From positions 62,001 through 126,000 of the forward strand of contig JALSRK010000052.1 of the NCBI GenBank assembly GCA_026984795.1: a stretch of 64,000 nt of DNA. Direction: 5' to 3'. The stretch comes from Solibacteraceae bacterium (GTDB lineage Bacteria > Acidobacteriota > Terriglobia > Bryobacterales > Bryobacteraceae). Positions 50,587-59,022 of this stretch are shown here, in pieces. Every line of letters begins with the position of its first letter. Position 1 is the stretch's first letter. The position numbers and the translations under genes were made by a program. The notes beneath the pieces are model-generated. The model worked only from the letters and a program-made list of their open reading frames with translations. It did no database searches and was not told where the DNA came from.

Positions 50587-51504
50587 ATGGTGGACTCGAC
50601 TCCCAAGGTCACCGTGCTCATGACGGCCTACAACGAGGAAGCCTACATCGAGGGGGCGCTCCGCTCGGCGTTGAACCAGACCTTCGGCGATTTCGAGATC
50701 GTCGCCGTCGATGACGGCTCGACGGACGGCGCGTGGGAGCGGCTGGTGAGGGCCGGCAGCCCGCAGATCCGGGCGTTCCGGCAGCCGCACCGGGGCCGGG
50801 CCGAGGCGGTGAACCGGGCGGCGGCCGAGGCCCGGGGCCGTTTCTTCGCCTTCCTGGACGCCGACGACGCCTGGCACCCAGAGAAGCTCGCCCGGCAGAT
50901 GGGCGTTTGGGAAAGCCACCCGGAGATCGACCTCGTCTTCACCCAGTCGGAATGGATCGGGGCGGACGGGAAGGGACTCGGCATCACGACGCGCCCCTGG
51001 GACGGGCCGATGAGCGCCCGGGAACTCTTCTGCGACAACGTGACGGGGAACGCTTCGAGCGTGATGGTGCGCCGGGAGGCGTTCGAGGCGGCCGGGGGGT
51101 TCGACCCGAAAATGCCCGCCTGCATCGACCTCGATTGCTGGGTCCGGATCGGGCTCTTGCGCGAGGGGAACCTATGGGGGATCCCTGAACCGCTGACGCT
51201 ACACCGGCGCCACGACAACCAGATCACCGCTGACTGGCGGCGGATGCAAGCGGGGTGGAACCGGCTCCTCGAGAAGCTGGAAGGGCGATCGCCGGAACTG
51301 CTGCGCCATCGCCGAATCGCCACGGCGAACATGCGGCGGTTCTGGTTCGCCCTCGCCTGGCAAAGGAAGGAACGTCTTGCCGCCGCGAGCCATCTCGCCT
51401 GCGCCTTGCGCGGGGCCCCGTGGGCGATGTTTACCGACAGTCGCAACTGGAAGCTGACTCTCTGGCTGCTGCGTGGGCAGCTCCGGCCGCGGCGCACGGA
51501 TTGA
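50587..51504 (+). CDS. family 2 glycosyltransferase
   Basis: This 305-residue GT-A enzyme has VTVLMTAYNEEAYIEGALRS (about 8), the UDP-sugar region IVAVDDGSTDGAWERL (about 38), the DxD motif FAFLDADDAWHPEK (about 88) and FDPKMPACIDLDCWVRIGL (about 172). It would add a sugar to a surface polysaccharide or lipid. It has no TM segment. It is probably co-transcribed with the symporter, though no functional link is evident. Confidence 0.9.
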   Translation: MVDSTPKVTVLMTAYNEEAYIEGALRSALNQTFGDFEIVAVDDGSTDGAWERLVRAGSPQIRAFRQPHRGRAEAVNRAAAEARGRFFAFLDADDAWHPEKLARQMGVWESHPEIDLVFTQSEWIGADGKGLGITTRPWDGPMSARELFCDNVTGNASSVMVRREAFEAAGGFDPKMPACIDLDCWVRIGLLREGNLWGIPEPLTLHRRHDNQITADWRRMQAGWNRLLEKLEGRSPELLRHRRIATANMRRFWFALAWQRKERLAAASHLACALRGAPWAMFTDSRNWKLTLWLLRGQLRPRRTD

Positions 51505-51510
51505 GACAGC

Positions 51511-53322
51511 TTATACATTGTGAACGCTCGCGAACCGCCGTACGCCGCCGGCATACTCGATCTCGACCAGGACTTCCGGGCGGACGGGACGGCCCCGCAC
51601 CTCGCCAAGCACCGCCGTAGCCTCGATGAGCAGCAGGACTCCGAGGTGCGACAGGCCGGTGGCACCCAGCAGGCGGCGGAAGCGCGCCCGGAAGCGCTTC
51701 TCCACTTCGGAGGCAGCCTTCCAGAGGAACCGGGGCGGCCGGCCCGGGCGCTCTTCGAGTTCGGAGACGATGCGCCGGCAGTGGTTGCCGAGGGCGACGA
51801 GGGACTCCAAGGCGGTGCGGTCGGCCTCGAGTAGATGGAGGAAGTCCCGGTTGCCCCGGGCGACAGAAGCGGCGAGCCTTTGAGGCGTCCGGCGAAGCCA
51901 GCACTCGACGGTTTGGCCGGCGGCATCCAAGGCGCGGGCGAACGCGTCCCGAAGGCCGGGCAAACTGGAACGGGCCGAACGGCAGGCCTGCTGGACGCTG
52001 GCCGGATTCATCGGATCGTAGACCGGCTCAGATCGCTTGCCGCGGGGAGCCGGGCGCCCGGCGGCGTAGACGGCGAGAGCAGCGACGCGATCGCGATCTT
52101 CGAAGAGCCGAGGATCCTGAAGGATCAAATAGGGGAGCCAGCGCCGCAAGCGCTCTTGGACGCGGGTAGCGACCAGGGCGAAGAGAGACTCGTGCGACTT
52201 CGTGCGCTCCCTGGGAACCTCGCGCCAGAGCGCCGCGGCATCGGCGGGAATCGACACCGACCAGCGGGCGGCGACCGGCGCCAGCGGGAGTTCGTCCAGG
52301 GTCTCGGCCGAGAGTCCATACGCCTCGAGCAGCCGCGGCAAGGCCACGAGGCGCTGGGGGGCAGAAAGCCGGCGGCGGTCGGAGAAGACGATTCGGGACG
52401 CTTTCGCGGGGCTAGCACACACGCCGGCGGCGGCTCCGAGTACATGGAAAGCAGCATCGAGCAGCGGGGGCGGTGAATCCCCCGCGGGCTGGAGGCGCAG
52501 CAGGCCGGGAGCGGCAACGGTGACGCGAGACCGTTCCAGAACCCGCGACCGGTCCACCCAGCGCTTCTTGTCGAGGACAGGCAAGCGGAGCGCTACATCG
52601 ATCTCCCCAGAAAACAGAGACCCACAGGTGGTCGCGAGGGGGCGGCGGAGCGTAACGGCCCCGGAAGAGATCTGGAAGGATTCCGCTGCGCCTTCGAACA
52701 GGATGCTGCCGGCGGCCGTGGCCATGTGCCGTGCAAGCTTCGCTGCATAGGCCCCGGCGACAGCTTCGGGGAGGGCGGAGCCGATCTCACGGGTCATCCG
52801 GTCGAAACAGGCGTGGGCGGCGGCGTGATCTTCCCGAGACGAGATGCGGCCGAGGTCGTTTTCCAGGGCGGCGCGCCGGGGTTCGGGAAGGGCGGAAAAG
52901 ACCTGCCAGTCCCCCAGAGCCGCCGCCGATTCTTCCAGCGGACCGTCGAGGCCGAGCAGGAGCGCCCCCAGGCGGCCCGGCGCACCGGGGTGCAGGCTAA
53001 CGCGATCCACTTTCAGACGGTGGACGGTGACCGGCCCGGCATCGGCCTTCAGAATCCGGAATCGGTCCCCGGGGGTGGCGGGATCGCGCTCGAGAAGGAA
53101 CCCGCCGCCGATCTCGACCGAGACATCGGCGTCGGCGACGGGTCCGAGCCGGAAAGCAGAAACAGCGGCGCGGTTGCCGGACTCCTCGTGCAGCCAGCAG
53201 GTCTCCAGCGCGACCGTCAAGCGGGCAGACCAGGCGAGCCGGCAGAGGCGGGTGGGCGCAAGCGGCGCCGCGTGCCCGGCGCCGGGGAGGCCGGCAGAGG
53301 AGGGCGAAACGATTTGCTGCAT
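51511..53322 (-). CDS. unrecognised 603-residue protein
   Basis: I do not recognise this family. The ATG at 53322 has GGAG 8 nt upstream and opens a coherent frame without signal peptide or TM segments. It is alanine/arginine-rich with several helical stretches, for example CFDRMTREIGSALPEAVAGA, RVQERLRRWLPYLIL, and VEKRFRARFRRLLGATGLSH. Cysteines are scattered (five or more) with no metal pattern. The end, GLSHLGVLLLIEATAVLGEV, is a hydrophobic segment. It faces the glycosyltransferase convergently and lies 121 nt downstream of a 90-residue gene on the same strand. Confidence 0.6.
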   Translation of the reverse strand: MQQIVSPSSAGLPGAGHAAPLAPTRLCRLAWSARLTVALETCWLHEESGNRAAVSAFRLGPVADADVSVEIGGGFLLERDPATPGDRFRILKADAGPVTVHRLKVDRVSLHPGAPGRLGALLLGLDGPLEESAAALGDWQVFSALPEPRRAALENDLGRISSREDHAAAHACFDRMTREIGSALPEAVAGAYAAKLARHMATAAGSILFEGAAESFQISSGAVTLRRPLATTCGSLFSGEIDVALRLPVLDKKRWVDRSRVLERSRVTVAAPGLLRLQPAGDSPPPLLDAAFHVLGAAAGVCASPAKASRIVFSDRRRLSAPQRLVALPRLLEAYGLSAETLDELPLAPVAARWSVSIPADAAALWREVPRERTKSHESLFALVATRVQERLRRWLPYLILQDPRLFEDRDRVAALAVYAAGRPAPRGKRSEPVYDPMNPASVQQACRSARSSLPGLRDAFARALDAAGQTVECWLRRTPQRLAASVARGNRDFLHLLEADRTALESLVALGNHCRRIVSELEERPGRPPRFLWKAASEVEKRFRARFRRLLGATGLSHLGVLLLIEATAVLGEVRGRPVRPEVLVEIEYAGGVRRFASVHNV

Positions 53323-53443
53323 GGATTCGCTCCAAGGGGCGCGGCCGCGGGATCGGGCCGTCCGGAAAGGTTCCGTCTGATTATACGGGCGGCGGGAGGC
53401 GAATTCGGCTTCCACGGCAGCGGAGCGGATCGCTGCGAAGACG

Positions 53444-53716
53444 CTAAGTAATTGATTCCAGGCGCCTGGAAGCCTGGTCGAGATTTTTCCCTCCGGCATG
53501 TGACCGGCGCCGGACCAGGTAGCGGTTGACCTCCTCGAGCGAGGCGAACAGGCCGGCGAAAGCGGCGCCGTCACGCCGGCGGAGCGGGGCCCCGGGACGG
53601 AAGTCGCGGAGCCGGAACTGGTCGGTGACGGCGACGACCGCCTCGCCCATGGGCCGGTACTCGTGCGTTCCTTGAGCGCGGGCCACGTCGCCGTCGATCC
53701 AGAGGGCGAATCCCAT
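53444..53716 (-). CDS. small hypothetical protein
   Basis: This 90-residue protein starts MGFALWIDGDVARAQGTHEY and contains AVVAVTDQFRLRDFRPGAPL and FAGLFASLEEVNRYLVRRR. The pattern of alternating hydrophobic residues looks like a small alpha/beta domain. The ATG at 53716 is preferred over the TTG farther upstream. It may be co-transcribed with the 603-residue protein. No function can be assigned. Confidence 0.5.
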   Translation of the reverse strand: MGFALWIDGDVARAQGTHEYRPMGEAVVAVTDQFRLRDFRPGAPLRRRDGAAFAGLFASLEEVNRYLVRRRSHAGGKNLDQASRRLESIT

Positions 53717-53734
53717 CGGCGTATCTCGTTCCAA

Positions 53735-54063
53735 CGTACCGCATCCGAGCGGCGCGGCGCGGTGACGGCAAAGCGGCGGGAGCGGCGCAAATCGAGAAAA
53801 CGGAGAACCGCTTTCGTGTCAATCGGTTGGCGGCGTCGGTGACGCGTCCCGCCGGACTGCCGTCACGCCGTACCGGCCCTCGAGAGGGCCCGGACTCTCC
53901 AGGCAGAAACGGCCGGTGGGTCCCACCGTCAGGATACCGCGCCGCCGGAGGAGGCCGCGTCCCGATGCCCGGCAAGGACTAGCGGCCGGTTGCGCTTGGC
54001 GATCGCGGAATGCTTGTGACTGGGAGATTCCGTTCGTGCGGGAGGTCTTGCCACCTCCGCCCC
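53735..54063. other. gene-poor stretch, no supported gene
   Basis: No frame here gives a recognisable protein. The minus strand near 53819-53930 encodes a plausible tail (ILTVGPTGRFCLESPGPLEG) without a credible start, so it could be another gene remnant. No tRNA, repeat or terminator was found. Confidence 0.4.
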
Positions 54064-54147
54064 CCGGAGCCCTCGAGCTTCGCGCTGGCCGGTCTGGGCC
54101 TGCTGGCGCTCGGGCTGTGGAGCCGGCGGCGGAAGCGAGCCAGGTAG
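54064..54147 (+). pseudogene. orphan PEP-CTERM sorting tail (gene remnant)
   Basis: The plus strand reads PEPSSFALAGLGLLALGLWS then RRRKRAR and a stop, a complete PEP-CTERM domain (PEP motif, hydrophobic helix, basic end). Only a short out-of-context frame (ATG at 54010) precedes it, so the body of the protein is missing. The 84 nt differ at about six positions from the tail of the intact gene at 55091-55174. It is probably the leftover of a duplicated gene. Confidence 0.7.
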
Positions 54148-54411
54148 GCGGCCCATCCGAAGCCAAGCGCCGTCGATCCGGGGGGACACGGGCTGGGTCC
54201 TGCCGCGGCAGTTCACCGTCACCGGCGGCGCAAGGCGCCCGCCGCCGCTCCGCTGGAGGGACCGGCCTCTCAATTGCGGTTCCGGGGACAGGACGCCGGC
54301 CGCCGTCCACTGGGGACGCGAACGTACTAGTACCGCCTTGATCAGGTGACGCTAGTCCCCCTGCGTTCACCGCTGATATACTGTCTTACCTTGTACGACA
54401 GGACATTCAGA
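54148..54411. other. intergenic region between PEP-CTERM remnant and leader
   Basis: No gene is evident. It holds a perfect 10-bp palindrome GTACTAGTAC (54324-54333) and a TATACT hexamer (54377-54382) that could be the -10 of the downstream gene, although no -35 accompanies it. Confidence 0.35.
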
Positions 54412-54510
54412 CCTCTTGTCACCGAAAGGCGCGCGCTGCAAGGTGGGCAGACCCGCCCTGTGGAGGAGACGAGCGAAGGAGTCCTGTAGTCGGCAGACTC
54501 GAAGAGGAGG
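54412..54510 (+). promoter_or_regulatory. structured 5' leader of the PEP-CTERM gene
   Basis: CCTCTT (54412-54417) can pair with AAGAGG (54502-54507), closing a domain that contains hairpins GGGC/GCCC (54445-54458) and GAGTC/GACTC (54479-54500). AAGAGG overlaps the Shine-Dalgarno AGGAGG (54505-54510), so closing the domain would mask ribosome binding. This looks switch-like, but no known riboswitch consensus was recognised. Confidence 0.35.
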
Positions 54511-54520
54511 AGATGTCATC

Positions 54521-55174
54521 ATGCGCTTCTATTCGGCAGCCGCAATTGCTTTCCTGCTGTTGATGGCGGGCGGTGGCGCAGCAGACGCGGCTTCCATCCT
54601 CACATTCGATGCCACCGGCCGCGGGTGGATCAACTCACGAGGACGCGACAACGGCACCTCGATGTACAACAATTACATCGCCGGAGGCTGCTGCCCGGGG
54701 CACGAGTTCCGCAACTTCTTCTTCTTCCAGCCGACGTTTACCGGCACGGTGACGGCGGCGCGGCTGCTGCTGGACGCGGCCGTGTACGAAAGTCCGGATC
54801 CGACAGAAACCTATCAGGTGACCTCGCTTGGGGCGAGTTTCGGGTTCAGTGACCTGGGTACCGGGACCCTCTACGGCAGCCTGGTCCTCGGCCCAGGGGA
54901 TCCATTCCGAACCGTGGGCATCCCTCTGAACACGGCAGCGATCGCAGCGATCGTCTCCGGGCAGACGTTCCGCGTCGGAGGCAGACTGACGACGTACTCG
55001 GGACAAACCAGCCAAGACGAGGCAGTCTTTTGGGGTTCGGGGTTCCGAGAGCAGACGCGTTTGGAGTTGACCCTCAGCGACACGGCGATTCCCGAGCCCT
55101 CGAGCTTCGCGCTGGCCGGTCTGGGCCTGCTGGGCCTCGGGCTGTGGAGCCGGCGGCGGATGCGAGCGCGGTAG
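54521..55174 (+). CDS. PEP-CTERM sorting domain protein
   Basis: This 217-residue exported protein has a signal peptide (MRFYSAAAIAFLLLMAGGGA, cleavage near ADA-AS), a beta-rich body of about 170 residues (ILTFDATGRGWINSRGRDNG, TGTVTAARLLLDAAVY) and a C-terminal PEP-CTERM tail (IPEPSSFALAGLGLLGLGLW, RRRMRAR). Such tails are recognised by an exosortase and removed in the membrane. A CCPGHEF motif is present near residue 60. The ATG at 54521 has AGGAGG 10 nt upstream. The body resembles no family I know; it is likely a surface or matrix protein. Confidence 0.88.
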   Translation: MRFYSAAAIAFLLLMAGGGAADAASILTFDATGRGWINSRGRDNGTSMYNNYIAGGCCPGHEFRNFFFFQPTFTGTVTAARLLLDAAVYESPDPTETYQVTSLGASFGFSDLGTGTLYGSLVLGPGDPFRTVGIPLNTAAIAAIVSGQTFRVGGRLTTYSGQTSQDEAVFWGSGFREQTRLELTLSDTAIPEPSSFALAGLGLLGLGLWSRRRMRAR

Positions 55175-55235
55175 CGGCGGCAGGCGGCCCGCCGTCCGGC
55201 AGGCAGAGAAACCCGGACAACCAACAAGAAGCAAT

Positions 55236-56882
55236 CTACCGGTCCGCGGCCGCGGGTTCCTCCACCCGGAGCACTCGATCCGCGCGGACCGAGCGCAGGC
55301 GCTGCAGCCGGCCCGAGGGCCAGCGGATCTCGACGAGATCGGCGGTCTCGGCCGGTCCCAGGCCGAAATGCAGCGGACCAGCGCTGGCCGAGCCGTAGCC
55401 CATGCTGGTGGCGACGTGGTTGTACTGCGTCCCTGCCGAGGTAACTACCTTGACCACGGCGCCGACCGCGTCGCGGTTGCTCTTCGTCCCGACGAGATCG
55501 AGTTCGAGCCAGTGATCGCCGCCCGGACTGTCATTGATCCAGACTTCGGCGGGGGCCTTCAGAGCGGAGACGACGACGTCGATCAAGCCGTCGCCGTTGA
55601 AGTCGCCGAAGCCGGCGCCGCGGTGGCGCTTGGGCGGTTCGGCGGTGAAACCCGCCTCGCCGGTGAGGGCTTGAAACCGGCCATTGGCGCGGTTGCGGAA
55701 GACGGTGTTGTGCTGCTCGATGGTCCACTGGCCGCGCATGTCGGGGCTCTGGACGTGGCCCCGGGAGACGAAGAGGTCCTTCCATCCGTCATTGTCGAAG
55801 TCGAACAGGCCCGGGCCGTAGCCGGCCATGGAGTTGGACTGGAAGGCGAGGCCGCTGCGGTTGGTGAGTTCCTCGAAAGAACCGCCGCCGGCGTTGCGGA
55901 ACAGGGGGAAGGTCTCGCCGTCGAGGGCGACGAAGACGATGTCGGGGCGGCCGTCGTTGTCGAAGTCGCGGAAGTCGGCCCCCATGCCGGAGATTTCCAT
56001 GGCGTGCTCGGGCAGGGCGACGCCGGCCTCGAAGGCGACTTCGCGGAAGCGCAGGCGGCCGAGGTTCTCGAAGAGGAAGTTGAACATCTTGTCGTTGGTG
56101 ACGAAGACGTCCACGTCGCCGTCGCCGTCGTAGTCGGCGGCGGCCCCGCCCATGCCCTTGCCGGGGTGGGCGCGGATGCCGGAAGCCTCTGAGACGTCGG
56201 TGAACGTGCCGTCCCGGTTGTTGTGGTAGAGGCGGTTGGGCGTGGCCGGGTAGTACTTGGGATGGCAGTAGCCGGGGCAAGGCTTTTCGAGCTCGGGCGC
56301 CCAGCGCAGGTAGTTGACGACGAAGAGATCGAGCCAGCCGTCGTTGTCGAAGTCGGCCCAGACGCCGCCGATGGCCCAGAGGGGGCCGAACTCGGGATCC
56401 TCGGCGCTCAAACCCGCCTCACGGGTGATGCCGGTGAAGGTGCCGTCGCCGTTGTTCCGGTACAAGGTATAGCAGTGAACGCCGCCGACGAAGAGGTCCT
56501 TGTCGCCGTCGTTGTCATAGTCAGCGACGGCGGCGGCGGTGTCGTAGCAGGAGCCGTGGAGGCCGGCCTGTTCGGTGACGTCGGTGAAGCGGCCGCGGCC
56601 GTCGTTGGCGAACAGGCGGTCCCAGTGCTCCGGCGAGGTCTTACGCAGGCCGGGAAGCGGAGCGCCGTTGGTGAAAAAGATATCGAGGTCGCCGTCGTTG
56701 TCGTAGTCGAAGACGGCCAGGCCGCCGGCCATGGTCTCGGGGATGAAGGTCTTGCCCTGCTCGCCGTTCTCGAGGGTGAACGGGATCGGCGCGTAACGGA
56801 AGTGGATCGGGCCTGGCTGCGCAAAGAGGGTGGGCGCGGCCAAGGCGGCGGCGAGGCAGATCAGGACAAGTGCAGGCCTCAT
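55236..56882 (-). CDS. CRTAC1-type protein with FG-GAP repeats and C-terminal ASPIC/UnbV domain
   Basis: This 548-residue secreted protein has a signal peptide (MRPALVLICLAAALAAPTLF) and seven calcium-type VCBS/FG-GAP repeats (for example DYDNDGDLDIFFTNG, DYDNDGDKDLFVGG, DFDNDGWLDLFVVN, DYDGDGDVDVFVTN, DFNGDGLIDVVVSA). The C-terminal UnbV_ASPIC domain contains SNRDAVGAVVKVVTSAG and VEIRWPSGRLQRLRSVRAD. It is a beta-propeller, probably at the cell surface. The ATG overlaps the VWA gene stop by ATGA. It is the last gene of the TPR-VWA-CRTAC operon. Confidence 0.92.
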   Translation of the reverse strand: MRPALVLICLAAALAAPTLFAQPGPIHFRYAPIPFTLENGEQGKTFIPETMAGGLAVFDYDNDGDLDIFFTNGAPLPGLRKTSPEHWDRLFANDGRGRFTDVTEQAGLHGSCYDTAAAVADYDNDGDKDLFVGGVHCYTLYRNNGDGTFTGITREAGLSAEDPEFGPLWAIGGVWADFDNDGWLDLFVVNYLRWAPELEKPCPGYCHPKYYPATPNRLYHNNRDGTFTDVSEASGIRAHPGKGMGGAAADYDGDGDVDVFVTNDKMFNFLFENLGRLRFREVAFEAGVALPEHAMEISGMGADFRDFDNDGRPDIVFVALDGETFPLFRNAGGGSFEELTNRSGLAFQSNSMAGYGPGLFDFDNDGWKDLFVSRGHVQSPDMRGQWTIEQHNTVFRNRANGRFQALTGEAGFTAEPPKRHRGAGFGDFNGDGLIDVVVSALKAPAEVWINDSPGGDHWLELDLVGTKSNRDAVGAVVKVVTSAGTQYNHVATSMGYGSASAGPLHFGLGPAETADLVEIRWPSGRLQRLRSVRADRVLRVEEPAAADR

Positions 56883-59008
56883 CGAACAGTGAAGGCGAAA
56901 CGTTTCTCAGCGGTCGCGGCGCCCTGACGGATGGCGACCGTGACGTCGTACGCCCCGGGGGTGAAGCTCGCCAAGGGCATCGAGGCGATATAAGGGATCC
57001 GGCCGAACTGATCGGGCTCAGGAAGCGGAGGCCGGGCGCGGCCGGCGAGCGCCCCCTGGCGGAAGAGCTGGATGGTGAGCTCGGGTTTCGCCGCCGAGGA
57101 GGGGTCCGGATAGATGACGAAATAGAAGGACAACTGCCCCTGGCCGCCGGCGGAGACGACGCGGTCGAGGCTGGGGATCACTTTGCCGTTGTGGAACCGG
57201 AGCGGGTCGTGGTCCGCTGAGGACGGCGTGGCGTGCAGGGGCGGGTCGACCCGGCGGATGAGGACGATGTCGCTGAGGCCGACGCCCGGCGGCGGGCTGG
57301 GCAATTCCATTGATGAAATCGTGACCCCTAGCTTGGAACTGCGGGCGTCGCCGGCGGCGGCCTCCATCGTGTAGCGCCCGGGGGGGAGGGTGACGTGGCC
57401 CGTATAGATGAAGTTGCCGGCCCGGAAAGCCTCGAGCTTCTCCGCGGGGAGATCGAAAGGCACCTCGCGGGTGAACTTGCGCAGGAGTCTACCGGCGGCG
57501 TCGCGAAAGACGATGACCAGCCGGACGCCGCCGCGGTAGCGTTTCGTGGATGGGTCCTGGGCAAGGGCGAGATTCTGCAGCGGCACCTCGGTCTCGAAGG
57601 CGCAGCGGACGGCTTCCCCGGCGCCACCAAAACGGAACCAGGCGCTGCGGAGCGCGAGCTCGGTCGGCGGCGGGTCGGCGGACAGGGCCTTCAACAGAGG
57701 AACTTCGTAGGGGAACACAGCCTCGGCCAACTCGGGCGGCATGGCGAAATAGCCGGAGCGGCTCTGGACGGTGACCTTGGGACGGGCGATCTTCACCTCG
57801 AGCCGGCGGAAGCGGCCGTCGAAGCGCGGGTTGGAGGGGCGGTAGGTCAGCTCGTAGTAGGAATAGACGTCCTCGATGAACCTCCGCACCGGCTTGCGGA
57901 GATCGTTCGAGTTGGCCATCAGGAAACCGCCGGTGGAGACGGCCAAGGTTTCCAGGTTTCCCTGAGTGTTGCTGTGGACCGAGTCGAGGACGGTGTCGGT
58001 CGAGACCATATCCCCGCGGTTCAAGATCCCGGTGCGGTTCCAGCCGGCGCGACGGCCGGCCTTGGCGGCTTCGGCGAGGGCGTCGGCGTTGCCGCTGAGC
58101 AAGGAGGAGGTGATCAGCCCCCGGGCATCGACGGCGTAGAAGGCGACGTTGGCGCGGTTCGCCTGGCCGACCAGGGCCTCGAACTGCTGCATCACGTCGT
58201 GAGGAAGCTGGAGACCTTCGGAGAAATAAAGCACGCTCTTGCGCCCCGGCAGCGACTGCTGGCCCTTGACCAAAGCGAGCAGCGCGGTGAGGGAGCTGTT
58301 ACCTTGCTGCTGACGCGAGAAGCTCTGCGAGAGCTGGATCATGGCCTGGACAGTGCGGTTGACGGCGGCGGCGGTGGCGGCGGCGCCGATGGCGCTGGCG
58401 TCGGAAGGTCCGCTGGCTTCGGTGGGTGCGCCGGCCGTGGATGCGGCTTCGGCGGCGCTCATGCGGCCGAGGCGCTCCAGCGAGAGATCGCTGGTATCGA
58501 ACTGAGGCGCGGCGCCACCGGTGGCGCGTTCGACGGCGGCCCGCAGCTTCTTGCGGTCGCGGGTGAACGGCTGGAGGATCCCCAGGCTGTGGTCGATGCG
58601 CATGACGGCGTAGAAGGTACCGGCGCCGGACTGCTGCCGGAGCAGATCAAGAGCGGCCTGCCGGGCCAGCCGGCGGCTCTGTTGGCCCAGGCGATCAAAG
58701 ACCAGCGACACGAGGCGGATCTGGCGCAGGGGGTCGAGGCGGACGGTCTGTCCCTGGACCATAGCTTCGCGGCCCTGGATGAGGCGAAACGAGGTAATCT
58801 TTTGGGGCTCGCCGTCCTCGAAGACTTGGATCTCCTCAGGCCGGAGGTCGCGCACGAAGCGTCCTTTCTTGTCGCGGACGATGAGGTCCACGAGGATTTC
58901 CTCGGCGGTGGCGCGGATGGTGACGTCCGGCGGCGCCGGGGTTTGCGGCCACGCCGGGGGCGGCACGGCCAGGAAGGCGGGGATGACGACTGCCATGAAG
59001 CCTTTCAT
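56879..59008 (-). CDS. acidobacterial VWFA-type secreted protein
   Basis: This 709-residue protein has a signal peptide (MKGFMAVVIPAFLAVPPPAW), an N-terminal segment VDLIVRDKKGRFVRDLRPEE common in acidobacterial VWFA-related proteins, and a VWA-like domain at about 80-400 (LRQIRLVSLVFDRLGQQSRR, KSVLYFSEGLQLPHDVM). The MIDAS serine motif is imperfect (FDRLGQQS). The C-terminal third (about 430-705) is beta-rich (PPGRYTMEAAAGDARSSKL). The ATG at 59008 with GGAGGA just upstream is preferred to the TTG at 59026. It lies 14 nt downstream of the TPR gene. Confidence 0.9.
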   Translation of the reverse strand: MKGFMAVVIPAFLAVPPPAWPQTPAPPDVTIRATAEEILVDLIVRDKKGRFVRDLRPEEIQVFEDGEPQKITSFRLIQGREAMVQGQTVRLDPLRQIRLVSLVFDRLGQQSRRLARQAALDLLRQQSGAGTFYAVMRIDHSLGILQPFTRDRKKLRAAVERATGGAAPQFDTSDLSLERLGRMSAAEAASTAGAPTEASGPSDASAIGAAATAAAVNRTVQAMIQLSQSFSRQQQGNSSLTALLALVKGQQSLPGRKSVLYFSEGLQLPHDVMQQFEALVGQANRANVAFYAVDARGLITSSLLSGNADALAEAAKAGRRAGWNRTGILNRGDMVSTDTVLDSVHSNTQGNLETLAVSTGGFLMANSNDLRKPVRRFIEDVYSYYELTYRPSNPRFDGRFRRLEVKIARPKVTVQSRSGYFAMPPELAEAVFPYEVPLLKALSADPPPTELALRSAWFRFGGAGEAVRCAFETEVPLQNLALAQDPSTKRYRGGVRLVIVFRDAAGRLLRKFTREVPFDLPAEKLEAFRAGNFIYTGHVTLPPGRYTMEAAAGDARSSKLGVTISSMELPSPPPGVGLSDIVLIRRVDPPLHATPSSADHDPLRFHNGKVIPSLDRVVSAGGQGQLSFYFVIYPDPSSAAKPELTIQLFRQGALAGRARPPLPEPDQFGRIPYIASMPLASFTPGAYDVTVAIRQGAATAEKRFAFTVR

Positions 59009-59022
59009 CGGATTCCTCCGAG

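Noticed and set aside
54412-54510. Known c-di-GMP riboswitch upstream of the PEP-CTERM gene
   Set aside because: The GAAA loop, GCAAAGC-type core and spacing of GEMM riboswitches could not be aligned convincingly; kept only as an unclassified structured leader.
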